A stretch of 64,000 nucleotides of DNA from positions 744,001 to 808,000 of the forward strand of contig NW_027488384.1 in NCBI RefSeq assembly GCF_051014445.1. Reading direction: 5' to 3'. Below the pieces are notes generated by a model. That model saw only the letters and a program-made list of their open reading frames with translations. It was not told the DNA's origin and did no database searches. Every line of letters starts with the position of its first letter. Within the stretch, counting starts at the first letter, position 1. This document shows positions 39,547 to 52,460 of this stretch, piece after piece. The DNA comes from Colletes latitarsis (lineage: Eukaryota > Arthropoda > Insecta > Hymenoptera > Colletidae). Both the position numbers and the translations under genes were made by a program.

Positions 39547-39818
39547 TGTTGACCTGATCGAGGGCTTTTCTGCTTTGGATCACGTAGTAAAGTGGAACCA
39601 CAGTAAAACGGTCAATTAAACCTGGTCTTGATAAATATTTTAGACGATAACGCATGTTAGGTCTAGGTTAGGCCTGGGATTTGCCCTCATCAGGGTCATA
39701 CTTTCGCAGTTTTGACATGCATGTTGACCTGATCGAGGGCTTTTCTGCTTTGGATCACGTAGTAAAGTGGAACCACAGTAAAACGGTCAATTAAACCTGT
39801 TTTCGATCAATATTTTAG
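39469..39818 (+). repeat. Single-monomer tandem duplication (175 bp x 2)
   Basis: Monomers 39469-39643 and 39644-39818 share TTTTGACATGCATGTTGACC, GATCGAGGGCTTTTCTGC with a shortened T run, AAAGTGGAACCACAG and TAAAACGGTCAATT. Both are 175 bp. They differ in the first 30 bases (GGGATAGG against AGGTTAGGCC). Confidence 0.85.
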
Positions 39819-40931
39819 AGGATAACGCATGTTAGGTCTAGGTTAGACCTGAGATTTTCCCTCATCAGAAACATACTTTCGCATTCTTCGCATACTTGTT
39901 GAACGTATCCTGGGTTTTTTCTGGTTTGGATCACGTAGTAATGTGGTACCACACTGAAACTGTCGATTAAACCTGCTTTCGATCAATATATTTGAGAATA
40001 ACTCATGTTAGGTCTAGGTTAGGTCTGGGATTTGCTCTCATCAGGCTCGTACTTTCACAAATTTTTCATACTTGATGGCCTGATTCTGTGCTTTTTCTGG
40101 TTTGGATCCCGTAGTAATGTGGTACCACACTGAAACAGTCAATTAAACCTGGTTTCCATCAATATTTTAGAGGTCAACGCATGTTAGGTCTAGGTTAGGC
40201 CTGGGATTTGCCCTCATCAGGGTCATATTTCCGCGTTCTTCACATACTTGTTGAACAGATCCTGGGTATTTTTCTGGTTTGGATCACGTAGTAATGTGGC
40301 ACCACACAGAAATAGTCGATTAAACCTGGTTTCGATCAATATTTTAGAGGATAACTCATGTTAGGTCTAGGATAGGTCTGGGATTTGCCCTCATCACGCT
40401 CATAGTTTCGCGTTTTTCACATACTTGTTGACAAATCCTGGGTTTTTTCTGGTTTTGATCATGTAGTAATGTGGTACCACACTGGAACAGTCCATTAAAC
40501 CTGGTTTCAATCAGTATTTTAGAGAATAACGTATGTTGGGTCTTGGTTAGGTTTGGGATTTGCTCTCATCGGGCTCGTACTTTCGCATATTTCTCATACT
40601 TGATGGCCAGATTCTGGGCCTTTTCTGGTTTGGATCACGTAGTAATGTGGTACCACACTGAAACAGTCGATTAAACCTGGTTTCGATCAATATTTTAGAG
40701 AATAACGCATGATAGAGCTTGGTTAGGTCTCGGATTTGCTCTCATCAGGCTCGTACTTTCGCATATTTCTCATACTTGATGGCCAGATTCTGGACTTTTT
40801 CTAGTTTGGATCCCGTAGTAATGTGGTACCACACTGAAGCAGTCCATTAAACCTGGTTTCTATCAATATTTTTGAGGATAACGCATGTTAGGTCTGGGTT
40901 AGGTCTAGGATTTGCCTTCATCAGGGTCATA

Positions 40932-42164
40932 CTTTCGCATATTTCTCATACTTGATGGCTAGACCAAGGGCTTTTTCAGGATTGGATCACGTAGTAATGT
41001 GGTACCACACTGAAACAGTCAATTAAACCTGGTTTCCATCAATATTTTAGAGGTCAACGCATGTTAGGTCTGGTATAGGTCTGGGATTTGCCCTCATCAG
41101 GGTCATATTTTCGCGTTCTTCACATACTTGTTGTACAGATCCTGGGTTTTTTTCTGTTTTGGATCACGTAGTAATGTGGTACCACACTGAAACAGTCGGT
41201 TAAACCTGGTCTTGATAAATATTCTTGAGGGTAACGCATGTTGGGTCTAGGTTAGGCATGGGATTTTCCCTCATCCGACACATACTTTCGCATTCTTCAC
41301 ATACTTGTTGAACGGATCCTGGGTTTTTTCTGGTTAGGATCACGTAGTAATGTGGTAGCACACTGAAACGGTCCATTAAACCTCGTTTCGATCAATATTT
41401 TAGAGAATAACTCATGTTAGGTCTAGGTTAGGTCTGGGATTTTCCTTCATCAGACTCATACTTTCGAATTCTTCACATACTTGTTGAACGGATCCTGGGT
41501 TTTTTCTGGTTTGGATCACGTAGTAATGTGGTATCACACTGAAGCAGTCCATTAAACCTGGTTTCGATCAATATTTTAGAGAATAGCGCATGTTAGGTCT
41601 TGGTTAGGTCTGGGATTTGCTCTCATCAGGCACGTACTTTCGCATATTTCTCATACATGATGGCTAGATCCAGGGCTTTTTCTGGATTGGATCACGTAGT
41701 AATGTGGTGCCACACTGAAACAGTAAATGAAACCCAGTTTCGATCGATATTTTAGAGGATAACGCATGTTAGGTCTAAGTTAGGCCTGTGATTTTCCCTC
41801 ATCAGACACATACTTTCGCATTCTTCACATACTTGTTGAACGTATCCTGGGTTTCTTCTGGTTTGGATCACGTAGTAATGTGGTACCACACTGAAACAGT
41901 CGATTAAACCTGGTTTCGATCAATATCTTAGATGATAACGCTAGTTAGGTCTGGTATAGGTCTGGGATTTGCCCTCCTCAGGGTCATATTTTCGCGTTTT
42001 TCACATACTTGTTGAACAGATCCTGGGTTTTTTCTGGTTTGGATCACGTAGTAATGTGGTACCACACTGAAACAGTCGATTAAACCTGCTTTCGATCAAT
42101 ATATTTGAGAATAACTCATGTTAGGTCTAGGTTAGGTCTGGGATTTGCTCTCATCAGGCTCGTA
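40932..42164 (+). repeat. Seven-monomer higher-order repeat, unit 1 (1233 bp)
   Basis: Partly repeated at 42165-42583. Shared marks are GCTAGACCAAGGG, GAGGTCAACGC, GGTCTGGTATAGG, CTTGTTGTACAG, TTCTGTTTTGG and ATTCTTGAGGGTAACGC with GTTGGGTCTAGG and GGCATGGG. Confidence 0.84.
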
Positions 42165-42583
42165 CTTTCGCATATTTCTCATACTTGATGGCTAGACCAA
42201 GGGCTTTTTCTGGATTGGATCACGTAGTAATGTGGTACCACACTGAAACAGTCAATTAAACCTGGTTTCCATCAATATTTTAGAGGTCAACGCATGTTAG
42301 GTCTGGTATAGGTCTGGGATTTGCCCTCATCAGGGTCATATTTTCGCGTTCTTCACATACTTGTTGTACAGATCCTGGGTTTTTTTCTGTTTTGGATCAC
42401 GTAGTAATGTGGTACCACACTGAAACAGTCGGTTAAACCTGGTCTTGATAAATATTCTTGAGGGTAACGCATGTTGGGTCTAGGTTAGGCATGGGATTTT
42501 CCCTCATCCGACACATACTTTCGCATTCTTCACATACTTGTTGAACGGATCCTGGGTTTTTTCTGGTTAGGATCACGTAGTAA
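42165..42583 (+). repeat. Seven-monomer higher-order repeat, partial unit 2
   Basis: Matches 40932-41350, then departs where unit 1 has GTGGTAGCACAC with ACGGTCC and this copy has GTGGTACCACAC with ACAGTCC. Confidence 0.82.
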
Positions 42584-43160
42584 TGTGGTACCACACTGAA
42601 ACAGTCCATTAAACCTGGTCTCGATCAATTTTTTAGAGGATAACGCATGTTCTGTCTAGGTTAGGCCTGGGATTTGCCCTCATCAGACACATACTTTCGC
42701 ATTCTACACATACTTGTTGAACGGATCCTGGGTTTTTTCTGGTTTGGATGACGTAGTAATGTGGTACCACACTGAAACTGTCGATTAAACCTGCTTTCGA
42801 TCAATATTTTTGAGAATAACTCATGTTAGGTCTAGGTTAGGTCTGGGATTTGCCCTCATCAGGCTCGTACTTTCGCAAATTTCTCATACTTGATGGCCTG
42901 ATTCTGTGCTTTTTCTGGTTTGGATCCCGTAGTAATGTGGTACCATACTGAAACAGTCCATTAAACCTGGTTTCGATCAATATCTTAGATGATAACGCTA
43001 GTTATGTCTGGGATAGGTCTGGGATTTGCCCTCGTCAGGCTCATACTTTCGCATTCATCACATACTTGTTGTGCAGATCCTGGGTTTTTTTCTGGTTTGG
43101 ATCACGTAGTAATGTGGTACCACACTGAAACAGTCGATTAAACCTGGTTTCGATCAATAT

Positions 43161-43609
43161 TTTAGAGAATAACTCATGTTAGGTCTAGGTTAGGTCTGGG
43201 ATTTTCCTTCATCAGACTCATACTTCCGCATTCTTCACATACTTGTTGGACGGATCCTGGATTTTTTCTGGTTTGGATCACGTAGTAATGTGGTATCACA
43301 CTGAAACAGTCCATTAACCCAGGTTTCGATCATTATTTTAGAGAATAACGCATGTTAGGTCTTGGTTAGGTCTGGGATTTGCTCTCATCAGGCTCGTACT
43401 TTCGCATATTTCTCATAGTTGATGGCCAGATTCTGGGCTTTTTCTGGTTTGGATCACGCAGTAATGTGGTACCACACTGAAATAGTCGATTAAACCTGGT
43501 TTCTATCAATATTCTTGAGGGTAACGCATGTTAGGTCTAGGTTAGGCCTGGGATTTTCCCTCATCAGACACATACTTTCGCATTCTTCACATACTTGTTG
43601 AACGTATCC
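43161..43609 (+). repeat. Six-monomer displaced repeat, copy 1 (1056 bp)
   Basis: Matches 44217-44665 at 1056 bp: ACTTCCGCATTCTTC, TTGGACGGATCCTGG, CATTAACCCAGG, GAAATAGTCGATT and TTCTATCAATATTCTTG are shared. Just upstream, the AATATCTTAGATGATAACGC monomer at 42981 recurs at 43861 at 880 bp, so two different registers meet here. Copy 1 ends at an aberrant monomer near 43615-43635 with CAGTTTTGGTTTGTAGTG. Confidence 0.82.
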
Positions 43610-44216
43610 TGGGTTTTTTCAGTTTTGGTTTGTAGTGATGTGGTACCACACTGAAACAGTCCATTAAACCTGGTTTCGATCAATATTTTTGAGGATAACG
43701 CATGTTAGGTCTAGGTTAGGCCCGGGATTTGCCCTCATCAGGGTCATATTTCCGCGTTCTTCACATACTTGTTGAACAGATCCTGGGTATTTTTCTGGTT
43801 TGGATCAGGCAGTAATGTGGTACCACACTGAAACAGTCGATTAAACCTGGTTTCGATCAATATCTTAGATCATAGCGCTATTTATGTCTGGGATAGGTCT
43901 GGGATTTGCCCTCGTCAGGCTCATACTTTCGCATTCATCACATACTTGTTGTGCAGATCCTGGGTTTTTTTCTGGTTTGGATCACGTAGTAATGTGGTAC
44001 CACACTGAAACAGTCGATTAAACCTGGTCTTGATAAATATTCTTCAGGGTAACGCATGTTAGGTCTCGGTTAGGACTGGGATTTTCCCTCATCCGACACA
44101 TACTTTCGCATTCTTCACATACTTGTTGAACGGATCCTGGGTTTTATCTGGTTTGGATCACGTAGTAATGTGGTAGCAAACTGAAATAGTCCATTAAACC
44201 TGGCTTCGATCAATAT

Positions 44217-44665
44217 TTTAGAGAATAACTCATGTTAGGTCTAGGTTAGGTCTGGGATTTTCCTTCATCAGACTCATACTTCCGCATTCTTCACATACTT
44301 GTTGGACGGATCCTGGATTTTTTCTGGTTTGGATCACGTAGTAATGTGGTATCACACTGAAACAGACCATTAACCCAGGTTTCGATCAATATTTTAGAGA
44401 ATAACGCATGTTAGGTCTTGGTTTGGTCTGGGATTTGCTCTCATCAGGCTCGTACTTTCGCATATTTCTCATAGTTGATGGCCAGATTCTGGGCTTTTTC
44501 TGGTTTGGATCAGGCAGTAATGTGGTACCACACTGAAATAGTCGATTAAACCTGGTTTCTATCAATATTCTTGAGGGTAACGCATGTTAGGTCTAGGTTA
44601 GGCCTGGGATTTTCCCTCATCAGACACATACTTTCGCATTCTTCACATACTTGTTGAACGTATCC
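44217..44665 (+). repeat. Six-monomer displaced repeat, copy 2 (1056 bp)
   Basis: Counterpart of 43161-43609. The AATATTCTTCAGGGTAACGC monomer just before it (about 44035) recurs at about 46853, 2818 bp (16 monomers) on, together with the CTTAGATGATAGCGC monomer at 46681. Confidence 0.8.
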
Positions 44666-45279
44666 TGGGTTTTTTCTGGTTTGGATCACGTAGTAATGTG
44701 GTACCACCCTGAAACTGTCGATTAAACCTGCTTTCGATCAATATTTTTGAGAATAACTCATGTTAGGTCTAGGTTAGGTCTGGGATTTGCTCTTATCAGG
44801 CTCGTACTTTCGCAAATTTCTCATACTTGATGGCCAGATTCTGTGCTTTTAATGGTTTGGATCACGTAGTAATGTGGTACCACACTGAAACAGTCGATTA
44901 AACCTGGTTTCGATCAATATCTTAGATGATAACGCTAGTTAGGTCTGGTATAGTTCTGGGATTTGCCCTCCTCAGGGTCATATTTTCGCGTTCTTCACAT
45001 ACCTGTTGAACAGAACCTGGGTATTTTTCTGGTTTGGATCAGGTAGTGATGTGGTACCACAGTGAAACAGTCGGTTAAACCTGGTTTCGATAAATATTTT
45101 TGAAGGTAACGCATGTTAGGTCTAGGTTAGGCCTGGGATTTGCCCTCATCAGGGTCATATTCCCGCGCTCTTCACATACTTGTTGAACAGATCCTGGGTA
45201 TTTTTCTGGTTTGGATCACGTAGTAATGTGGTACCACACAGAAATAGTCGATTAAACCTGGTTTCGATTAATATTTTAG

Positions 45280-45631
45280 AGGATAACTCATGTTAGGTCT
45301 AGTATAGGTCTGGGATTTGCCCTCATCACGCTCATAGTTTCGCGTTTTTCACATACTTGTTGAACAGATCCTGGGTTTTTTCTGGTTTCGATCATGTAGT
45401 AATGTGGTGCCACACTGGAACAGTCCATTAATCCTCGTTTCGATCAGTATTTTAGAGAATAACTCATGTTAGGTCTAGGATAGGTCTGGGATTTGCCCTC
45501 ATCACGCTCATAGTTTCGCGTTTTTCACATACTTGTTGAACAGATCCTGGGTTTTTTCTGGTTTCGATCATGTAGTAATGTGGTACCACACTGGAACAGT
45601 CCATTAAACCTGGTTTCGATCAGTATTTTAG
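45280..45631 (+). repeat. Single-monomer tandem duplication (176 bp x 2)
   Basis: Monomers 45280-45455 and 45456-45631 are nearly identical. Both have AACTCATGTTAGG, CATCACGCTCATAGTTTCGCG, CGATCATGTAGTAATGTGG and CACTGGAACAGTCC. Differences are few: GTATAGG against GATAGG, GGTGCC against GGTACC, and ATCCTCG against AACCTGG. Confidence 0.87.
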
Positions 45632-48600
45632 AGAATAACGCATGTTAGGTCTTGGTTAGGTCTGGGATTTGCTCTCATCAGGCTCGTACTTTCGCATATT
45701 TCTCATAGTTGATGGCCAGATTCTGGGCTCTTTCTGGTTTGGATCACGTAGTAATGTGGCACCACACTGAAACAGTCCATTAAACCTGGTTTCGATCAAT
45801 ATTTTTGAGGATAACGCATGTTATGTCTAGGTTAGGCCTGTGATTTGCCCTCATCAGACACATACTTTCGCATTCTTCACATACTTGTTGAACGGATCCT
45901 GGGTTTTTTCTGGTTTGGATCTCGTAGTAATGTGGTAGCACACTGAAACAGTCCATTAAACCTGGTTTCGATCAATATTTTAGAGGATAACGCATGTTAT
46001 GTCTAGGTTAGGCCTGGGATTTGCCCTCATCAGACACATGCTTTCGCATTCTCCACATACTTGTTGAACAGATCCTGGGTTTTTTCAGGTTTGGACACAT
46101 AGTAATGTGGTACCGCACTGAAACATTCAATTAAACCTGGTCTTGATAAATATTTTAGAGGATAACGCATGTTAGGTCTGGGTTAGGTCTAGGATTTGCC
46201 CTCATCAGGCTCATACTTTCGCATTCTTCACATACTTGTTGAACGTATCCTGGGTTTTTTCTGGTTTGGATCACGTAGTAATGTGGTAGCACACTGAAAC
46301 AGTCCATTAAACCTGGTTTCGATCAATATTTTAGAGGATAACGCATGTTCTGTCTAGGTTAGGCCTGGGATTTGCCCTCATCAGACACATACTTTCGCAT
46401 TCTTCACATACTTGTTGAACGGATCCTGGGTTTTTTCTGGTTTGGATCACGTAGTAATGTGGCACCACACTGAAACAGTCCATTAAACCTGGTTTCGATC
46501 AATATTTTTGAGGATAACGCATGTTATGTCTAGGTTAGGCCTGTGATTTGCCCTCATCAGACACATACTTTCGCATTCTTCACATACTTGTTGAACGGAT
46601 CCTGGGTTTTTTCTGGTTTGGATCTCGCAGTAATGTGGTACCACACTGAAACAGTCCATTAAACCTGGTTTCGATCAATATCTTAGATGATAGCGCTATT
46701 TATGTCTGGGATAGGTCTGGGATTTGCCCTCGTCAGGCTCATACTTTCGCATTCATCACATACTTGTTGTGCAGATCCTGGGTTTTTTTCTGGTTTGGAT
46801 CACGTAGTAATGTGGTACCACACTGAAACAGTCGATTAAACCTGGTCTTGATAAATATTCTTCAGGGTAACGCATGTTAGGTCTCGGTTAGGACTGGGAT
46901 TTTCCCTCATCCGACACATACTTTCGCATTCTTCACATACTTGTTGAACGGATCCTGGGTTTTTTCTGGTTTGGATCACGTAGTAATGTGGTACCACAAT
47001 GAAACTGTCGATTAAACCTGCTTTCGATCAATATTTTTGAGAATAACTCATGTTAGGTCTAGGTTAGGTCTGGGATTTGCCCTCATCAGGGTCATATTTC
47101 CGCGTTCTTCACATACTTGTTGAACAGATCCTGGGTATTTTTCTGGTTTGGATCGCGCAGTAATGTGGTACCACACTGAAACAGTCGGTTAAACCTGGTT
47201 TCGATCAATATTTTAGAGAATAACTCATGTTAGGTCTAGGTTAGGTCTGGGATTTTCCTTCATCAGACTCATACTTTCGCATTCTTCACATACTTGTTGA
47301 ACGGATCCTGGGTTTTTTCTGGTTTGGATCACGTAGTAATGTGGTATCACACTGAAACAGTCCATTAAACCTGGTTTCGATCAATATTTTAGAGGATAAC
47401 CCATGTTAGGTCTAGGTTAGGACTGGGATTTTCCCTCATCCGACACATACTTTCGCATTCTTCACATACTTGTTGAACGGATCCTGGGTTTTTTCTGGTT
47501 TGAATCACGTAGAAATGTGGTAGCACACTGAAACAGTCCATTAAACCTGGTTTCGATCAATATTTTAGAGAATAACTCATGTTAGGTCTAGGTTAGGTCT
47601 GGGATTTTCGTTCATCAGTCTCATACGTTCGCATTCTTCACATACTTGTTGAACGGATCCTGGGTTTTTTCTGGTTTGGATCACGTAGTAATGTGGTATC
47701 ACACTGAAACAGTCCATTAAACCTGGTTTCGATCAATATTTTAGAGAATAACGCATGTTAGGTCTTGGTTAGGTCTGGGATTTGCTCTCATCAGGCTCGT
47801 ACTTTCGCATATTTCTCATAGTTGATGGCCAGATTCTGGGCTTTTTCTGGTTTGGATCACGCAGTAATGTGGTACCACACTGAAATAGTCGATTAAACCT
47901 GGTTTCTATCAATATCTTTGAGGGTAACGCACGTTAGGGCTAGGTTAGGCCTGGGATTTTCCCTCATCAGAAACATACTTTCGCATTCTTCACATACTTG
48001 TTGAACGGATCCTGGGTTTTTTCAGGTTTGGATCACGTAGTAATGTGGTACCACACTGAAACATTCAATTAAACCTGGTCTTGATAAATATTTTAGAGGA
48101 TAACGCATGTTAGGTCTGGGTTAGGTCTAGGAGTTGCCCTCATCAGGCTCCTACTTTCGCATATTTCTCATACTTGATGGCTAGATCCAGGGCTTTTTCT
48201 GGATTGGATCACGTAGTAATGTGGTACCACACTGAAACAGTAAATGAAACCCAGTTGCGATCGTTATTTTAGAGGATAACGCATGTTAGGTCTAAGTTAG
48301 GCCTGGGATTTTCCCTCATCAGACACATACTTTCGCATTCTTCACATACTTGATGAACGTATCCTGGGTTTTTTCTGGTTTGGATCACGTAGTAATGTGG
48401 CACCACACTGGAACTGTCGATTAAACCTGCTTTCGATGAATATTTTTGAGAATAACTCATGTTAGGTCTAGGTTAGGTCTGGGATTTGCTCTTATCAGGC
48501 TCGTACTTTCGCAAATTTCTCATACTTGATGGCCTGATTCTGTGCTTTTTCTGGTTTGGATCCCGTAGTTATGTGGTACCACACTGAAACAGTCCATTAA

Positions 48601-49288
48601 ACCTGGTTTCGATCAATATATTAGAGGATAACGCATGTTATGCCTAGGTTAGGCCTGTGATTTGCCCTCATCAGACACATACATTCGCATTCTTCACATA
48701 CTTGTTGAACGGACCCTGGGTTTTTTCTGGTTTGGATCACGTAGTAATGTGGTAGCACACTGAAACAGTCCATTAAACCTGGTTTCGATCAATATTTTAG
48801 AGGATAACGCATGTTCTGTCTAGGTTAGGCCTGGGATCTTCCCTCATCAGACACATACTTTCGCATTCTTCACATACTTGTTGAACGGATCCTGGGTTTT
48901 TTCTGGTTTGGATCACGTAGTAATGTGGTACCACACTGAAACTGTCGATTAAACCTGCTTTCGATCAATTTTTTTGAGAATAACTCATGTTAGGTATAGG
49001 TTAGGTCTGTGATTTGCTCTCATCAGGCTCGTACTTTCGCAAATTTCTCATACTTGATGGCCTGATTCTGTGCTTTTTCTGGTTTGGATCCCGTAGTAAC
49101 GTGGTACTACACTGAAACAGTCCATTAAACCTGGTTTCGATCAATATATTAGAGGATAACGCATGTTATGTCTAGGTTAGGGCTGTGATTTGCCCTCATC
49201 AGACACATACTTTCGCATTCTTCACATACTTGTTGAACGGATCCTGGGTTTTTTCTGGTTTGGATCACGTAGTAATGTGGTAGCACAC

Positions 49289-52200
49289 TGAAACAGTCCA
49301 TTAAACCTGGTTTCGATCAATGTTTTAGAGGATAACGCATGTTCTGTCTAGGTTAGGCCTGGGATTTGTCCTCATCAGACACATACTTTCGCATTCTTCA
49401 CATACTTGTTGAACGGATCGTGGGTTTTTTCCGGTTTGGATCACGTAGTAATGTGATAGCACACTGAAACTGTCCATTAAACCTGGTTTCGATCAATATT
49501 TTAGAGGATAACGCATGTTAGGTCTAGGTTAGGCCTGGGATTTTCCCTCATCAGACACATACTTTCGCATTCTTCACATACTTGTTGAACGGATCCTGGG
49601 TATTTTTCTGGTTTGGATCACGTAGTGATGTGGTACCACACTGAAACAGTCCATTAAACCTGGTTTCGATCAATATTTTTGAGGATAACGCATGTTAGAT
49701 CTAGGTTAGGCCTGGGATTTGCCCTCATCAGACACATACTTTCGCATTCGTCACATACTTGTTGAACGGATCCTGGGTTTTTTGTGGTTTGGATCACGTA
49801 GTAATGCGGTACTACACTGAAACATTCAATTAAACCTGGTCTTGATAAATGTTTTAGAGGATAACGCATGTTGGGTCTGGGATAGGTCTGGGATTTGCTC
49901 TCATCAGGCTCGTACTTTCGCAAATTTCTCATAGTTGATGGCCAGATTCTGGGCTTTTTCTGGTTTGGATCACGTAGTAATGTGGTACCACACTGAAACA
50001 GTCCATTTATCCTGGTTTCGATCAATATTTTTGAGGATAACGCATGTTATGTCTAGGTTAGGCCTGTGATTTGCCCTCATCAGACACATACTTTCGCATT
50101 CTTCACATACTTGTTGAACGGATCCTGGGTTTTTTCTGGTTTGGATCTCGTAGTAATGTGGTAGCACACTGAAACAGTCCATTAAACCTGGTTTCGATCA
50201 ATATTTTTGAGGATAACGCATGTTATGTCTAGGTTAGGCCTCTGATTTGCCCTCATCAGACACATACTTTCGCATTCTTCACATACTTGTTGAACGGATC
50301 CTGGGTTTTTTCAGGTTTGGATCACGTAGTAATGTGGTACCACACTGAAACATTCAATTAAACCTGGTTTTGATAAATATTTTAGAGGATAACGCATGTT
50401 AGGTCTGGGTTAGGCCTGTGATTTGCCCTCATCAGACACATACTTTCGCATTCTCCACATACTTGTTGAACAGATCCTGGCTTTTTTTTCAGGTTTGGAT
50501 CACGTAGTAATGTGGTACCACACTGAAACATTCAATTAAACCTGGTCTTGATAAATATTTTAGAGGATAACGCATGTTAGGTCTGGGTTAGGTCTAGGAT
50601 TTGCCCACATCAGGCTCATACCTTCGCATATTTCTCATACTTGATGGCTAGACCCAGGGCTTTTTCTGGAAAGGATCACGTAGTAATGTGGTACCACACT
50701 GAAGCAGTCGATTAAACCTGGTTTCGATCAATATTTTTGAGGATAACGCATGTTAGGTCTAGGTTAGGCCCGGGATTTTCCCTCATCAGGGTCATATTTC
50801 CGCGTTCTTCACATACTTGTTGAACAGATCCTGGGTATTTTTCTGGTTTGGATCACGCAGTAATGTGGTACCACACTGAAACAGTCGGGTAAACCTGGTT
50901 TCGATCAATATTTTAGAGAATAACTCATGTTAGGTCTAGGTTAGGTCTGGGATTTTCCTTCATCACACTCATACTTTCGCATTCTTCACATACTTGTTGA
51001 ACGGATCCTGGGTTTTTTCTGGTTTCGATCATGTAGTAATGTGGTACCACACTGGAACAGTCCATTGAACCTGGTTTCGATCAGTATTTTAGAGAATAAC
51101 GCATGTTAGGTCTTGGTTAGGTCTGGGATTTGCTCTCATCAGGCTCGTACTTCCGCATAATTCTCATAGTTGATGGCCAGATTCTGGGCTTTTTCTGGTT
51201 TGGATCACGTAGTAATGTGGTACCACACTGAAACAGTCCATTAAACCTGGTTTCGATCAATATTTTTGAGGATAACGCATGTTATGTCTAGGTTAGGCCT
51301 GTGATTTGCCCTCATCAGACACATACTTTCGCATTCTTCACATACTTGTTGAACGGATCCTGGGTTTTTTCTGGTTTGGATCTCGTAGTAATGTGGTAGC
51401 ACACTGAAACAGTCCGTTAAACCTGGTTTCGATCGATATTTTAGAGGATAACGCATGTTATGTCTAGGTTAGGCCTGGGATTTGCCCTCATCAGACACAT
51501 GCTTTCGCATTCTCCACATACTTGTTGAACAGATCCTGGGTTTTTTCAGGTTTGGACACATAGTAATGTGGTACCGCACTGAAACATTCAATTAAACCTG
51601 GTCTTGATAAATATTTTAGAGGATAACGCATGTTAGGTCTGGGTTAGGTCTAGGATTTGCCCTCATCAGGCTCATACTTTCGCATTCTTCACATACTTGT
51701 TGAACGGATCCTGGGTTTTTTCTGGTTTGGATCACGTAGTAATGTGGTAGCACACTGAAACAGACCATTAATCCTGGTTTCGATCAATATTTTAGAGGAT
51801 AACGCATGTTCTGTCTAGGTTAGGCCTGGGATTTGCCCTCATCAGACACATACTTTCGCATTCTTCACATACTTGTTGAACGGATCCTGGGTTTTTTCTG
51901 GTTTGGATCACGTAGTAATGTGGTACCACACTGAAACTGTCGATTAAACCTGCTTTCGATCAATATATTTGAGAATTACTCATGTTAGGACTAGGTTAGG
52001 TCTGGGATTTGCTCTCATCAGGCTCGTACTTTCGCAAATTTCTCATACTAGATGGCCTGATTCTGTGCTTTTTCTGGATTGGATCCCGTAGTAATGTGGT
52101 ACCACACTGAAACTGTCGATTAAACCTGCTTTCGATCAATATATTTGAGAATTACTCATGTTAGATCTAGGTTTGGTCTGGGATTTGCTCTCATCAGGCT

Positions 52201-52460
52201 CGTACTTTCGCAAATTTCTCATACTAGATGGCCTGATTCTGTGCTTTTTCTGGTTTGGATCCCGTAGTAATGTGGTACCACACTGAAACAGTCCATTAAA
52301 CCTGGTTTCGATTAATATTTTTGAGGATAACGCATGTTATGTCTAGGGTAGGCCTGTGATTTGCCCTCATCAGACACATACTTTCGCATTCTTCACATAC
52401 TTGTTCAACGGATCCTGGGTATTTTTCTCGTTTGGATCACGTAGTGATGTGGTGCCACAT
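49289..52460 (+). repeat. 18-monomer higher-order repeat, unit 1 (3172 bp)
   Basis: Repeated directly at 52461-55632. Private marks shared by both units include AATGTTTTAGAGG, GGATCGTGGGTTTTTTCC, GCGGTACTACACTG, CATTTATCCTGG, GGCCTCTGATTTGCC, an eight-T run in CTGGCTTTTTTTTCAGG, CAGTCGGGTAAACC, CCGCATAATTCTC and CAGACCATTAATCC. I saw one mismatch, CACATACTTG near 51690 against CACATTCTTG near 54865. Such near-identity implies a recent duplication or an assembly duplication. Confidence 0.93.

Larger units (their letters stand above)
34001..39900 (+). repeat. Heterogeneous satellite domain
   Basis: About 33 monomers with no gene. Neighbouring monomers differ more from one another here than elsewhere, with many private substitutions and only one larger displaced pair (34270-34800 and 39016-39546). 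Low internal copying suggests an older, less homogenised part of the array. This is a judgement by eye. Confidence 0.6.
39901..49288 (+). repeat. Mosaic satellite domain (X-type and others)
   Basis: About 53 monomers, no gene. X-type series are interleaved with monomers marked by AATATCTTAGATGATAACGC, AATATTCTTGAGGGTAACGC, CATCACGCTCATAG and CCGACACATAC. Several short higher-order duplications with different periods (5, 6, 7 and 16 monomers) overlap here. Just right of 45700 a run (45700-46640) matches the X series at 1880-2520. Confidence 0.7.
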
